Below, one piece after another: positions 1-8,103 of a DNA stretch of 22,981 nucleotides; the stretch's first letter is position 1; each line of letters opens with the position of its first letter. The notes under the pieces were generated by a model, which was not told the DNA's origin, made no database searches, and saw nothing but the letters and a program-made list of their open reading frames with translations. The stretch spans positions 1 to 22,981 of the forward strand of contig JACQUR010000539.1 of NCBI GenBank assembly GCA_016210245.1. The letters run 5' to 3'. Source of the stretch: Chloroflexota bacterium. Its GTDB lineage: Bacteria > Chloroflexota > UBA6077 > JACQUR01. Both the position numbers and the translations under genes were made by a program.

Positions 1-480
1 CCGGCCCACTCCCGTCCAGGTGAGCGGCCTGAGCGGGATGACGGCCGTCGCGGCCGGCCAGGAACACAGCCTGGCGGTCAAGAGCGATGGCACCGTCTGG
101 GCCTGGGGCTACAACTGGGCGGGCCAACTGGGCGACGGGACCACCACCTCCCGGCCCACTCCCGTCCAGGTGAGCGGCCTGAGCGGGATGACGGCCGTCG
201 CGGCCGGCCAGGAACACAGCCTGGCGGTCAAGAGCGATGGCACCGTCTGGGCCTGGGGAGACAACTTCAACGGCCAGTTGGGGGACGGGACTACCACCAG
301 ACGGTTCACTCCCGTCCAGGTGAGCAGCCTGAGCAACGTGGTCGCCGTGGCCGGGGGCAGCAGCCACAGCCTGGTGCGCAAGGGCGATGGCACCGTCTGG
401 GCATGGGGATACAACAACCGCGGCCAGTTGGGGGACGGGACCACCACCAGCCGGAGCGTTCCAGTCCAGGTGAGCGGGCT
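1..480 (+). repeat. 150-bp tandem repeats encoding RCC1 blades
   Basis: The coding sequence repeats with a period of 150 bp (50 residues). Bases 1-108 and 151-258 are identical, including third codon positions. The copies starting near 301 and 451 are diverged. Perfect identity between the first two points to very recent duplication or gene conversion. The array runs off the left edge, so more copies may lie outside. Confidence 0.9.
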
Positions 481-3286
481 GAGCAACGTGGTCGCCGTGG
501 CGGCGGGCCAGTACCACAGCCTGGCCACAGCGGCGACCCCTCCCACGGCCGCCGACGACGCCTACACCACGGGTGCGGGAACGACGCTCGCGATAGCCGC
601 CCCCGGCGTCCTCTCTAACGACACTAACGCCGCGGGTGGCACCCTCACGGCCGCCAAGGTAACGGATCCCTCCCACGGCACGCTCGCGCTGAGCTCGAAC
701 GGGTCCTTTAGCTACACGCCGGCCACCGGCTACGTCGGGGTCGACTCCTTCACGTACAAGGCGAACAACGGCAACCTCGATTCCAACGTCGCCACCGTGA
801 CCATCACAATCAACAACCTGCCTCCGAGCGCGGCCGCGGACAGCTATGCCACCGGCCAGGGCACCACGCTCGGCGTGGCCGCCCCGGGCGTCCTCGCCAA
901 CGACAGCGACCCGGGTGGAGACGCGATAACGGCGGTGAAGGTCGCCGATCCGTCTCACGGCACGGCCACGCTGAACGCCAACGGTTCATTCACCTACAGC
1001 CCGACTGCCGGCTGGAGCGGGACGGACTCCTTTACCTACAGGGCGAACGACGGCAGCCTCGATTCGGACGTCGCCACGGTGAGCATTGCCGCCATCGCAC
1101 CGCCTGTCGGGCCCACCCCCACCGCGGGCACACTGACCTTCAGTAGCTTCGCCGGCAACGGATACGCGCGGGCAGGAAGCAGTGCGCAGCCGACGACGGT
1201 CGCTCTGAGCCAGTCAGGACTTACCCAACCCCAGCTCGTCGGCGATGGATCGGCCCAGACCCTGCTGGATGACCAGGTTCAGGTGTTCGACCCCGGTACC
1301 GCGTCGATTTGCTCGACCGCGATCGCCAGTGCCAGGCGCAACCAGGTCGATTACAGCCAGGCGTCGCGGACCTGGAACTGGACGACCCACTTCGAGGCGG
1401 ACGCGAACATATCGCCCAACGATCCCCAATGCCCGGCGTCGTCCGCCCAGGCAGCGAACCAGGGGACCTTCATCTCTACGTTGTTCGCCCCGGCCGGCAC
1501 CTGGACGTTCTCGTATGGCCAGACAGATTCCCCCGCGGTGAACTCGTCGGGAACCACCCGGGTGCGCCTGATCAGCTCGACCAACCCGTCTCTGGTGGAC
1601 CACTCCGGAGCGACCTCAGGCGGACCAACCACGCTGACGCCGGTGGATGTCCAATCGACCGGAGAGTATTTCACGATCATCGTGGATGGGTCTGCTTCGG
1701 CGGCCACCAGCACCACGGCGGCCACGTGGGTGGGTGAAATCGCGATAGGCATCCGGCTGCCCACTCAGTTGCAGACGACGCTGAGTGTCGATCCCGCGTC
1801 GGCCGTCTACGGCGGAACGACCTCGCTGTCGGCCACGCTCCTGGCCAATGGAACGGGCGTTGCCGGCAGCAGCGTCAGCTTCACGCTGAACGGCGCGAGC
1901 GTCGGCTCCGCCACGACGAATCCCTCGGGAGTCGCGACTTTGAGCGGCGTCAGCGTCGCCGGGATCGATGCGAGCGCCACACCATACGCCGGCTACGTCG
2001 GCGCCAGCTTCGCCGGCGATAGCGGCTATGGCAGCAGCTCCGGGTCCGCGAGCCTCACCGTCAACAAGGCATCTCAAGCTATTACGTTCACCTCGACGCC
2101 ACCGCCGGGTGCCACGTACGGCGGCAGCTTCACGGCCACGGCAACCGGCGGGTTGTCCGGCAACACGGTGACCTTCTCTTCAGGCAGTCCCTCCGTCTGC
2201 AGCGTGTCCGGCACAGGAGCAGTGAGTTTCGTGGGCACCGGTACCTGCACCGTGCTGGCAGACCAGGCGGGCAACAGCAACTACGGCGCGGCTCCGCAGC
2301 AATCGCAGAGCTTTAGCATCTCTGCCAAGCCTGCCGCGGTGGTGGCCAACCCTCAGACCAAGAGCTATGGGGATGAGAACCCATCACTCACAGCCTCAGT
2401 CACTGGGACGGTGGGCAGCGACACGCTGACCTACAGCCTCGGTACCACCGCCCAGGCGCTCTCAGGGATAGGCTCCTACCCGATCAGCGTGAGCCTCGGG
2501 AGCAACCCGAACTACGTGGTGACCAAGACGGATAGCAGCCTGGCGGTGAATGCCAGGGCAGCCACAGTGGTGGCCGATGCCAAGGCCAAGACCTATGGGG
2601 ATGCCAACCCTGAGCTCACAGCGGTAGTGACCGGGGCCGTGGAGGGCGGAGACCCCATCGCCTACAGCCTCTCCACCACCGCCCCCCAGGCGCTCTCGGG
2701 TGTGGGCTCCTACCCGATCACGGTCAGCCTTGGGAGCAACCCGAACTACTTGGTGACAGCGACCGACTCGACCTTGAGCATTACCCCCGCTCCCCTCGAG
2801 GTGAAGGCAGACGACGTCGAGAAGCCGTATGGGTATACGTTGACCTTCGCAGGTACGGAGTTCACAGCTAGCGGCTTGGTGAACGGCGACACGGTTACCA
2901 GCGTGACGCTAACCAGCGCGGGTGCGGTAGACACCGCTGATGTCGCAGGCTCTCCCTACGACATCGTGCCGAGCGCGGCGGTCGGCTCTGGACTGAGCAA
3001 CTACGCCATCACCCATGCCCCCGGGAAACTGACCGTGGCACAACCGACGGCCGAAACCACGTCGGTCTTGGTCGTCCAGTACGTCGCACAGCAGGGCGTC
3101 GCCAGCTCCATGACCAGCGAGCTGAATTCGATCCAGCGGGCGATCAACAGGGGCAACCCGAGCGCGACCACGGGGGCGGCGAATGCCTTCATAAATCACG
3201 TGAACGCCCAGACGGGCAAGACGGTGACACCCGAGGAAGCCGCGATCCTGATCAAGGCGGCCAAGCTGATGGCAGGGATCCCGTAA
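2..3286 (+). CDS. RCC1-repeat, cadherin-like and Ig-like surface protein (5' end outside window)
   Basis: The frame is open from the window edge, so the true start lies upstream; 1094 codons are visible. Order: RCC1-type repeats (about residues 1-178, each with HSL, DGTVWAWG and GQLGDGTTT); two cadherin-like domains (about 180-365, with GVLSND/GVLAND and DSFTYKAN/DSFTYRAN); a middle region (about 366-590) that I do not recognise; two Ig-like domains (about 590-775); three MBG/YDG-like domains (about 776-1015, with SYGDENP and TYGDANP); and a helical tail (TPEEAAILIKAAKLM). No LPXTG motif or C-terminal membrane segment is visible. RCC1 repeats usually form beta-propellers, and such proteins in bacteria are usually secreted or surface-attached; an adhesive or matrix role is inference. 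The gene ends 20 bases before a strong hairpin. Four cysteines lie in the middle and Ig-like parts. The signal peptide, if any, is outside the window. Confidence 0.85.
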   Translation, partial: RPTPVQVSGLSGMTAVAAGQEHSLAVKSDGTVWAWGYNWAGQLGDGTTTSRPTPVQVSGLSGMTAVAAGQEHSLAVKSDGTVWAWGDNFNGQLGDGTTTRRFTPVQVSSLSNVVAVAGGSSHSLVRKGDGTVWAWGYNNRGQLGDGTTTSRSVPVQVSGLSNVVAVAAGQYHSLATAATPPTAADDAYTTGAGTTLAIAAPGVLSNDTNAAGGTLTAAKVTDPSHGTLALSSNGSFSYTPATGYVGVDSFTYKANNGNLDSNVATVTITINNLPPSAAADSYATGQGTTLGVAAPGVLANDSDPGGDAITAVKVADPSHGTATLNANGSFTYSPTAGWSGTDSFTYRANDGSLDSDVATVSIAAIAPPVGPTPTAGTLTFSSFAGNGYARAGSSAQPTTVALSQSGLTQPQLVGDGSAQTLLDDQVQVFDPGTASICSTAIASARRNQVDYSQASRTWNWTTHFEADANISPNDPQCPASSAQAANQGTFISTLFAPAGTWTFSYGQTDSPAVNSSGTTRVRLISSTNPSLVDHSGATSGGPTTLTPVDVQSTGEYFTIIVDGSASAATSTTAATWVGEIAIGIRLPTQLQTTLSVDPASAVYGGTTSLSATLLANGTGVAGSSVSFTLNGASVGSATTNPSGVATLSGVSVAGIDASATPYAGYVGASFAGDSGYGSSSGSASLTVNKASQAITFTSTPPPGATYGGSFTATATGGLSGNTVTFSSGSPSVCSVSGTGAVSFVGTGTCTVLADQAGNSNYGAAPQQSQSFSISAKPAAVVANPQTKSYGDENPSLTASVTGTVGSDTLTYSLGTTAQALSGIGSYPISVSLGSNPNYVVTKTDSSLAVNARAATVVADAKAKTYGDANPELTAVVTGAVEGGDPIAYSLSTTAPQALSGVGSYPITVSLGSNPNYLVTATDSTLSITPAPLEVKADDVEKPYGYTLTFAGTEFTASGLVNGDTVTSVTLTSAGAVDTADVAGSPYDIVPSAAVGSGLSNYAITHAPGKLTVAQPTAETTSVLVVQYVAQQGVASSMTSELNSIQRAINRGNPSATTGAANAFINHVNAQTGKTVTPEEAAILIKAAKLMAGIP
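2340..2790 (+). repeat. two imperfect tandem MBG-domain repeats of about 225 bp
   Basis: Two successive units share stretches such as GTGGTGGCC, AGCTATGGGGATG or its variant, GGCTCCTACCCGATCA and GGGAGCAACCCGAACTAC. They encode two Ig-like domains of the MBG/YDG type. Similarity at the DNA level, not only the protein level, suggests duplication within this gene. A third, diverged domain follows at about 2785-3045. Confidence 0.75.
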
Positions 3287-3306
3287 GCGGACCCGACCGT
3301 CCAGAT

Positions 3307-3357
3307 GGTGAAGGGCGAAGCGTGAAAGAGGTACGGTTTCACGCTTCGCTGTTCACC
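3307..3357 (+). terminator. strong hairpin after the surface-protein gene
   Basis: GCGAAGCGTGAAA (3315-3327) pairs perfectly with TTTCACGCTTCGC (3337-3349) around a 9-base loop. An outer stem of GGTGAA (3307-3312) with TTCACC (3352-3357) extends it beyond a 2-base internal loop. It lies 20 bases after the stop codon. There is no U-tract, so it could act as an end-protecting or bidirectional hairpin rather than a classical intrinsic terminator. Confidence 0.65.
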
Positions 3358-3360
3358 CTT

Positions 3361-3588
3361 CCCGCGACGCAGAAGAGCTCGGCGGCCGGGGCGGGCGCGG
3401 CTCGCAGACGGTGGGACTGAATGGCCTTCGACATCGAATCCAGCGCGCCGTTGCGGCCGCGCAGTTCGCCTTCTACTCCACGCCTCCAGTCCCCTGGGAC
3501 GAGCAGCAGTCAGCACGAGCGGGCGCGCTTGCGCCGGTGGGCTCCCCTGGCGAGGCGTTGTGCTGACCCACGCCACCCCCACATGGGA
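3361..3588. other. intergenic stretch, no gene recognised
   Basis: Open frames here are shadows of GC-rich sequence, without a plausible ribosome binding site or recognisable motif. I see no convincing RNA gene or repeat before the promoter at 3589. Confidence 0.5.
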
Positions 3589-3617
3589 TTGAAATACGCC
3601 CGAGTCTCCGCTATGCT
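3589..3617 (+). promoter_or_regulatory. sigma-70-type promoter of the DUF3368/UPF0175 locus
   Basis: TTGAAA (3589-3594) and TATGCT (3612-3617) are separated by exactly 17 bases. Transcription would start near 3624, about 27 bases before the GTG start at 3651, whose ribosome binding site GGAGGAG lies at 3640-3646. Confidence 0.6.
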
Positions 3618-3650
3618 AGGAAAGGTAGCAGACGATACCGGAGGAGGGCT

Positions 3651-3935
3651 GTGGCCGACGTTGCAGCCTTTGCGGACAGCGGCCCGCTCGTGTACTTCGC
3701 GAAGCTGACGGCGCTCCACATTCTCCAAGCCATCCTCGGCGCCGTAGGGGTCCCGCCAGCGGTGTACCAGGAGACGGTCGCGGCGGGGAAGCTGCGGGGC
3801 AAACCAGACGCCACCGCAATCGAGAGGGCGTTGGACATGGGGGTGTTGGTGCGCCACGAGAGCGTAACCTCCTTGTTGGAACTCCAGGAGCAGGCTGCCG
3901 AGATGGACCGCCTGCTGAGCCGCAGTGGCGAGTAG
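3651..3935 (+). pseudogene. truncated DUF3368-type PIN toxin
   Basis: This 94-codon frame starts at GTG 3651 behind GGAGGAG. The N-terminal half matches the DUF3368 PIN-like ribonuclease pattern: an early acidic residue in FADSGPLVYFAKL, then the GVPPAVYQETV block with Glu near residue 41. Members are normally about 150 residues. This one stops right after LLSRSGE, where the family continues with GEAEAIALA and later an Asp-containing segment, so the C-terminal acidic residues are missing. Neither of the other two forward frames restores them, so this looks like a deletion rather than a simple frameshift. The intact UPF0175 antitoxin starts 24 bases later. DUF3368 with UPF0175 is a recognised TA pairing. 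A nuclease-dead product may still be made from the good promoter and ribosome binding site. Confidence 0.7.
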
Positions 3936-3959
3936 CGAGAGGTTGGAGGCGGGGGCACC

Positions 3960-4292
3960 ATGGCAAGAACTCGACAGTTGAACATACGGGTACCCGAGGA
4001 GTTGAGCGAGGAGTTGGCCGCCATCGCCGAGGAGGAGGGGCTCGACAAAGCCGATGTGGCCAGGCAGATGCTGGTCCGTAGCGTTCGCTCCTACCGTCTG
4101 GAGAGGGCGATCCGGCGCTACCGGGAGGGCGAGATCACCATGGCTCGGGCGGCCGAGGATACCGGTCTGTCTCTCTACGACATGATGGACGAGCTCTCCC
4201 GTCGTCGACTGGGCCCCGGCATTCACCACACTCCGGAGGAGATACGAGAGGATCTGGCAAGGCTGCTGGCCGAGACTCGCTCGTCCGGCTGA
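3960..4292 (+). CDS. UPF0175-family antitoxin with ribbon-helix-helix-like N-terminus
   Basis: This 110-residue protein starts at ATG 3960 with GGAGG at 3945-3949. The N-terminus (RQLNIRVPEELSEELAAIAEEEGLDKADVARQML) resembles a ribbon-helix-helix DNA-binding module. The middle (YREGEITMARAAEDTGLSLYDMMDEL) is the UPF0175 signature, also helix-turn-helix-like, around residues 55-80. Such proteins serve as DNA-binding antitoxins of DUF3368 PIN toxins and usually repress their own operon. Here the gene follows a truncated toxin gene by 24 bases and probably shares the promoter at 3589. The length looks complete. With the toxin broken it may persist as an orphan repressor, or could neutralise related toxins in trans; both are inference. 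Confidence 0.8.
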   Translation: MARTRQLNIRVPEELSEELAAIAEEEGLDKADVARQMLVRSVRSYRLERAIRRYREGEITMARAAEDTGLSLYDMMDELSRRRLGPGIHHTPEEIREDLARLLAETRSSG

Positions 4293-4529
4293 CACTCTCA
4301 GGTGTCCGCCGGGCTCGCCCTCCCGCAGGAGCCACGGCGACGCGGGTAGTCCTCACCAGCGCTCTCCCGTGACGCTCGGAAGGGCGCGAACGAAAGCGGC
4401 GGCTGCGGCCGCCGCACTCCAAATCGAGGTACGTCCGGTTGCCCCGGATGTCCCGCTGCCTTATCATCTCCGCCAAGTCTTCCTCGCGAGGCGGCCGGAT
4501 TGGGACACCCAGCTTTCCCCCACATCCAT

Positions 4530-4731
4530 TCGTCGGCACGGTTGATACGACGGCGCCAACGGTCGCCATCACCGGCGTCACCGACGGGGGTGTCTACACC
4601 CTAGGCAACGTGCCCACCCCGGGCTTCACTGCCACAACCTGAGCACCAAGGGCATGTCGGCTGGCCCCCTGAACCTGGCGGTCGGCCTGGACGACGGCAC
4701 CACAAAGACGGTGGATGTGGAGCTGAAATAG
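4530..4731 (+). pseudogene. decayed remnant of an Ig-like surface protein
   Basis: One frame reads TTAPTVAITGVTDGGVYTLG and ends at a stop after PGFTATT (near 4641), typical of Ig/HYR-like repeats in surface proteins. A second frame, shifted by one base and readable from about 4633, gives NLSTKGMSAGPLNLAVGL then DDGTTKTVDVELK with a TAG at 4729-4731. That resembles the C-terminal end of PxKF-type domains. The two pieces come from distant parts of such proteins, so a deletion plus frameshift has joined them. No start codon with a good ribosome binding site precedes the remnant. Bases 4293-4529 upstream hold nothing I recognise; a minus-strand frame there (RQRDIRGNRTYLDLE) has no identifiable family. 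Confidence 0.6.
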
Positions 4732-4749
4732 CTCGGCATCTGCGACGCG

Positions 4750-4786
4750 GGGGCCACCGGGAGGATCTATCCTTGCCCGTGGCCCC
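4750..4786 (+). terminator. hairpin after the surface-protein remnant
   Basis: GGGGCCACCGGG (4750-4761) pairs with CCCGTGGCCCC (4776-4786) with one bulge, and the loop itself contains AGGAT/ATCCT. It lies 19 bases after the remnant's stop, where a terminator would be expected. There is no U-tract. Confidence 0.5.
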
Positions 4787-4873
4787 TCGCCACGCCGTCG
4801 CTTCAGACAGGGGTGAGGCTGAGTATCCATCGCTTCCGAGGCCCAAACGGTTCCCCCATCCTCGACCTCCCAG

Positions 4874-4915
4874 TTGCCCGCGCGTCCAACGGTAGCGCGC
4901 GGAATTTGCCCGCGC
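4874..4915 (+). promoter_or_regulatory. direct repeats upstream of the kinase promoter
   Basis: TTGCCCGCGC occurs at 4874-4883 and again at 4906-4915, 32 bases apart (about three helical turns). The second copy ends 19 bases before the -35 box at 4934. The placement suits an activator or autoregulator site, possibly for the response regulator encoded downstream; this is inference. Confidence 0.3.
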
Positions 4916-4933
4916 AGCCGCGCAACTTGTCTG

Positions 4934-4962
4934 TTGGCAAGCCTGCACGAAGGTGCTATCCT
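4934..4962 (+). promoter_or_regulatory. sigma-70-type promoter of the kinase gene
   Basis: TTGGCA (4934-4939), a 17-base spacer and TATCCT (4957-4962). The predicted start near 4969 leaves a leader of about 110 bases. It also rules against the long upstream reading from 4813 and favours the ATG at 5080. Confidence 0.5.
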
Positions 4963-5079
4963 TGCACGCAGGCGCGGGAGCTGTCCGACCCCTCTGCTTT
5001 CCTCCGACACACTGCACCTTCGGCAGCCGGCCGCTCGGCCGAAGGCGGGTCGGATTGCGCTGGGTCGCCCGGGGGGACG

Positions 5080-7464
5080 ATGGGCTACCGGTACACACCC
5101 TTCATCTGGGTCCTCGTCGCGTCGGCTGCCATCACGGGGGCGATGGGTGTCTACGCTTGGCGGCATCGCTCGGTGCCTGGTGCCAGGCAGTTTGTCGCGA
5201 TCATGGCCATCGCCGCGACGTGGTCGCTGAGCAACTCCCTGGAGATAGCCGGCGTAGAGCTATCCACCAAGCTGTTCTGGGCCAACGTGGAGTATCTGCT
5301 GTACTCCGGCTCCCCCGTGGTGTGGCTCGCCCTGGGCTTGCAGTTCTCAGGCCGTCCCGCCTGGTTGACTCGGAACCGGCTGATTCTTCTGTCCATCATC
5401 CCGATCATCACGATGTTGCTCGCGTGGACGGACGGCTGGCACGGCTTGCTGCGGCGCGACGTGTTCCTGGACACCGACGGCCCGTTCTCGGTGATACGTC
5501 TCTCCCGCGGCCCCTGGTTCTGGGTCTTCGTGGCGTACTCCTGGGCTCTGCTGCTTGCCACCCTGGCGCTGCTCGGCGGGACGCTCCTGAGGTCGCGGGG
5601 AGTGTTCCGTGGACAGCCGCTCGCCTTGCTCGTCGGCCTGCTGCTGGTGGTGGCGGTGAACGTCGCCCACAACCTGGGACTTGCCCCCCTCCCCCGCTTC
5701 GACCTCACGCCCGTCTCCTTCACCCCGGCTGGCATGGTGATAGCCTGGGGACTATTCAGGTATCAGCTGTTCGATCTGGCGCCGGTAGCGCGGGACACCG
5801 TCCTGGAGAGCATCAGGGACGGCATGATCTCCCTCGACAGCCAGAACCGGATCGTGGACTTCAACCCCGCAGCGAAGGTGATGCTCGGGTCGCTGTCCGC
5901 CTCATCGATCGGGCGGCCGGCGGATCAGGCGCTGGCCGCCTGGCCGGATCTCGTCTCGCTCTGTTGCGAGCCCGCCGTGGCGTGGTCGGAGGTCGCCATC
6001 GACAGCGGCGATGGGCAGAAAGAGGTGGAGGTTAGAGCGTCTCCGGTGGTCGACCGCCGCGGCGCCATGGTCGGTCGGGTCGTCCTGATGCACGACATCA
6101 GCGAGCGGAGGCGAGCCCGATCGGAACTGCTGGAGCAGCAGCGGGCGCTGGCGATGCTGGAGGAGCGGGAGCGCCTGGCGCGGGAGCTGCACGACAGCCT
6201 GGGCCAGGTGCTGGGGTACGCCGGCAACCAGAGCCAGGCCGCGCTCGAGCTGCTGGCTCAGGGGCAGCCGCACGGCGCCAGTGAGCTCCTGGCGCGGCTC
6301 GTCACCGTGGCTCAAAGCGCTCAGGGGGACGCGAGGGAATACATCCAGGGCATGAGGACGGGTGTATTCCTGGGTCGAGGCCTGCTGCCGGCCCTGGAGG
6401 AGTACCTGTCGCAGTTCGAGGAGAACACCGGCCTGCGGACGGAGCTGGTGGCGCCGCCGGAGGCGGGCCAGGGGCTGTTCGAGCCGACCACCGAGGTTCA
6501 ATTGCTCCGCATAGTCCAGGAAGCCCTCACCAACGCCCGCAAGCATGCCGGCGCGCGGGGGGTGAAGGTGACCTTCGCCCTGGACTCGGGCCAGGCCGAG
6601 GTGACCGTGGAGGACGACGGCCAGGGCTTCGTCCCCGGGGAGGCGCCGGCCTCCGGAAGGCCATCCTTCGGCCTTCGCATGATGCGGGAGCGAGCGCTGG
6701 AGTTCGGGGGCGACCTGAGCGTTGTCTCGGCGCCGGGGCAGGGGACGAAGATCGCCGTCCGGCTTCCCCTGGGAAGGATCGGAAGGCTGCGGCAGTTGAA
6801 GCTGCTGCTGGTGGACGACGACGCCCTGTATCTCGAAGGGCTGCACAACCTGCTGGTCGCGCGCGGCGTCACGGTGCTGGGCACGGCCGGGGACGGCACG
6901 GAGGCGCTGGCGAAGGCTCGCTCGCTGCGCCCGGACGTGATCCTGATGGACGTCCACATGCCCCGGCGTGACGGGCTGGAGGCCGCGCGCTTGATCAACG
7001 TGGAGCTGCCGGAGACCAAGATCGTGATGCTCACTGTGTCGGCCGGAGACGAGGACCTCTTCACGGCCATCAAGAACGGGGCCTCGGGGTACCTGCTCAA
7101 GAACACGAGCGCCGACGAGATGCTCGACCTCCTCTCGGAGGTGGCTCGGGGCGAGGTGGCCATGGCGCGGGGACTGGCCGGGAAAGTCCTGGCCGGGCTC
7201 GTGCGCCAGGGTGACCGCCGAGCGGCCGAGGCTCCTTCGGCGAGCGACAGGCTATGGGACCTGACACCCCGCCAGATGGAGGTGCTGACCCTGGTTGCCC
7301 AGGGGATGCCCTACAAGGAGGTGGCGGCGGCGCTCAGCCTCTCCGAGCCCACGGTGAAGTTCCACATGGGCCAGATCCTGGACCGCCTGCACCTGAAGAG
7401 CCGGGCCGAGGCCGCCTCACTGGCCCGACGCTCGGGCCTGGTCGCGCGAGAGAAGATGGCCTGA
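5080..7464 (+). CDS. membrane histidine kinase fused to a NarL-type response regulator
   Basis: A 794-residue protein. ATG 5080 is chosen because it starts directly before the first membrane segment and follows GGGGGG; the frame is open further up but overlaps the promoter. Order: seven hydrophobic segments (about residues 7-229, 7TM sensor type); a PAS domain (about 240-347); a HisKA_3 box ARELHDSLGQ with His371; an HATPase domain with Asn485 in EALTNARKHAG and the DDGQGF box; a receiver domain starting LLLVDDD at 575 with phospho-acceptor Asp624 (ILMDVHMP); and a LuxR-type helix-turn-helix (728-785, LTPRQMEVL). Kinase and regulator of this NarL-type pathway are usually separate proteins. 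GGAAGG (6781-6786) sits 9 bases before an in-frame TTG at 6796 (codon 573), so a free 222-residue regulator may also be made. The stimulus is unknown. The gene converges on the comM remnant, 2 bases away. Confidence 0.85.
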   Translation: MGYRYTPFIWVLVASAAITGAMGVYAWRHRSVPGARQFVAIMAIAATWSLSNSLEIAGVELSTKLFWANVEYLLYSGSPVVWLALGLQFSGRPAWLTRNRLILLSIIPIITMLLAWTDGWHGLLRRDVFLDTDGPFSVIRLSRGPWFWVFVAYSWALLLATLALLGGTLLRSRGVFRGQPLALLVGLLLVVAVNVAHNLGLAPLPRFDLTPVSFTPAGMVIAWGLFRYQLFDLAPVARDTVLESIRDGMISLDSQNRIVDFNPAAKVMLGSLSASSIGRPADQALAAWPDLVSLCCEPAVAWSEVAIDSGDGQKEVEVRASPVVDRRGAMVGRVVLMHDISERRRARSELLEQQRALAMLEERERLARELHDSLGQVLGYAGNQSQAALELLAQGQPHGASELLARLVTVAQSAQGDAREYIQGMRTGVFLGRGLLPALEEYLSQFEENTGLRTELVAPPEAGQGLFEPTTEVQLLRIVQEALTNARKHAGARGVKVTFALDSGQAEVTVEDDGQGFVPGEAPASGRPSFGLRMMRERALEFGGDLSVVSAPGQGTKIAVRLPLGRIGRLRQLKLLLVDDDALYLEGLHNLLVARGVTVLGTAGDGTEALAKARSLRPDVILMDVHMPRRDGLEAARLINVELPETKIVMLTVSAGDEDLFTAIKNGASGYLLKNTSADEMLDLLSEVARGEVAMARGLAGKVLAGLVRQGDRRAAEAPSASDRLWDLTPRQMEVLTLVAQGMPYKEVAAALSLSEPTVKFHMGQILDRLHLKSRAEAASLARRSGLVAREKMA

Positions 7465-7466
7465 GC

Positions 7467-7939
7467 TCACGCCCCACTCCTCGGCCTGTACTGCACGGCC
7501 TCGGCGACGTGGGCGGGGCCGATCTGCATGCCGCCCTCCAGGTCGGCGATGGTGCGGGCAACCTTAGAGGATGCGGTGGTAGGCCCGAGCGGAGAGGTGC
7601 ATCTGGGCGACGGCGGCCTTCAGGATGCCTGCCGCCGCCCCGTCCACCGAGCAGTGCTTGCGGATGTCCGCTGGCCCCATCTCGGCGTTGCAAGTGAGCT
7701 TGGTGCCCCGGAAGCGGGAGCGCTGCCTCTCCCTGGCGGCCTCCACCCGGGCGCGGATCTGCTCCGAGGTCTCGCCCTGGCCGTCCCCGGCCAGCTTCTC
7801 GTAGGCGACGCGGGGCACGTCCACGTGGATGTCGATGCGGTCGAGCATGGGCCCGGAGATCCGCTTCTGGTACTTGCTGACAAGGCTCCCTGAGCAGGAG
7901 CAGGCCCGCTGGGGGTCCCCATAGTAGCCGCAGGGGCAC
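7467..7939 (-). pseudogene. comM: comM/yifB C-terminal part, cut off by the island and frameshifted
   Basis: Read on the minus strand from 7939, the frame gives CPCGYYGDP, then the YQKRISGPMLDRIDIHVDVPRV block typical of the ComM/YifB Mg-chelatase-like AAA+ ATPase C-terminus. It reaches SARAYHRIL and a TAA at 7564-7566. One extra base near 7566 causes this: removing it restores KVARTIADLEGGMQIGPAHV and runs to TGA at 7467-7469. The N-terminal part of the same gene is at 20333-21400. Joined at the GTGCCC shared by both ends, and corrected for the extra base, they give about 509 residues, the normal ComM length. In gamma-proteobacteria ComM is a helicase promoting branch migration during natural transformation. 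This copy cannot be functional. Confidence 0.9.
7929..7939 (+). repeat. left boundary repeat of the comM island
   Basis: CGCAGGGGCAC here and CGCATGGGCAC at 20332-20342 differ at one position. The perfect core GGGCAC (7934-7939 and 20337-20342) lies where the two comM parts stop matching. It could be a 6-bp target-site duplication or the core of an attachment site. Confidence 0.6.
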
Positions 7940-8044
7940 CCGTGATGGTCAGAACTACACCACGCTGCAGAGGCTGGTCCGAGTCTGTCGCCCGCAGGGG
8001 TTTTCCAAGCCCGAAATCGTGAGGGTTGATCGGCCTGCGTGTGG

Positions 8045-8086
8045 TTGCAGTGAGCTCCGAGGGGTGATATGATCGTGTTGTCAACA
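8045..8086 (+). promoter_or_regulatory. promoter and palindromic operator of the AbiE locus
   Basis: TTGCAG (8045-8050), a 17-base spacer and TATGAT (8068-8073) with an extended -10 TG at 8065-8066. A perfect short palindrome TGTTG-T-CAACA (8076-8086) covers the predicted start site. AbiEi proteins typically repress their own operon, so this is a reasonable operator candidate. Confidence 0.45.
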
Positions 8087-8103
8087 TGTCTTAGGAAGTC
8101 ATC

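Noticed and set aside
109..546. A 145-codon minus-strand frame opposite the RCC1 repeats
   Set aside because: It is a mirror of the periodic GC-rich coding sequence, with no start signals or family features.
3510..4295. A 261-codon minus-strand frame over the DUF3368/UPF0175 locus
   Set aside because: The plus-strand genes there have a promoter, ribosome binding sites and family motifs; the minus frame has none.
4135..4581. A minus-strand frame containing RQRDIRGNRTYLDLE
   Set aside because: The segment looks protein-like, but I cannot assign a family, it has no ribosome binding site and it overlaps the UPF0175 gene, so it is only mentioned.
4813..5079. An 89-codon upstream extension of the kinase frame
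   Set aside because: It overlaps a good promoter (4934-4962) and its residues are Arg/Pro-rich without family features; ATG 5080 starts right before the first membrane segment.
7940..8044. A short plus-strand peptide frame (DGQNYTTLQRLVRVCRPQG) at the island's left end
   Set aside because: It lacks a start codon with a binding site and matches no family I know; it may be a remnant but cannot be supported.
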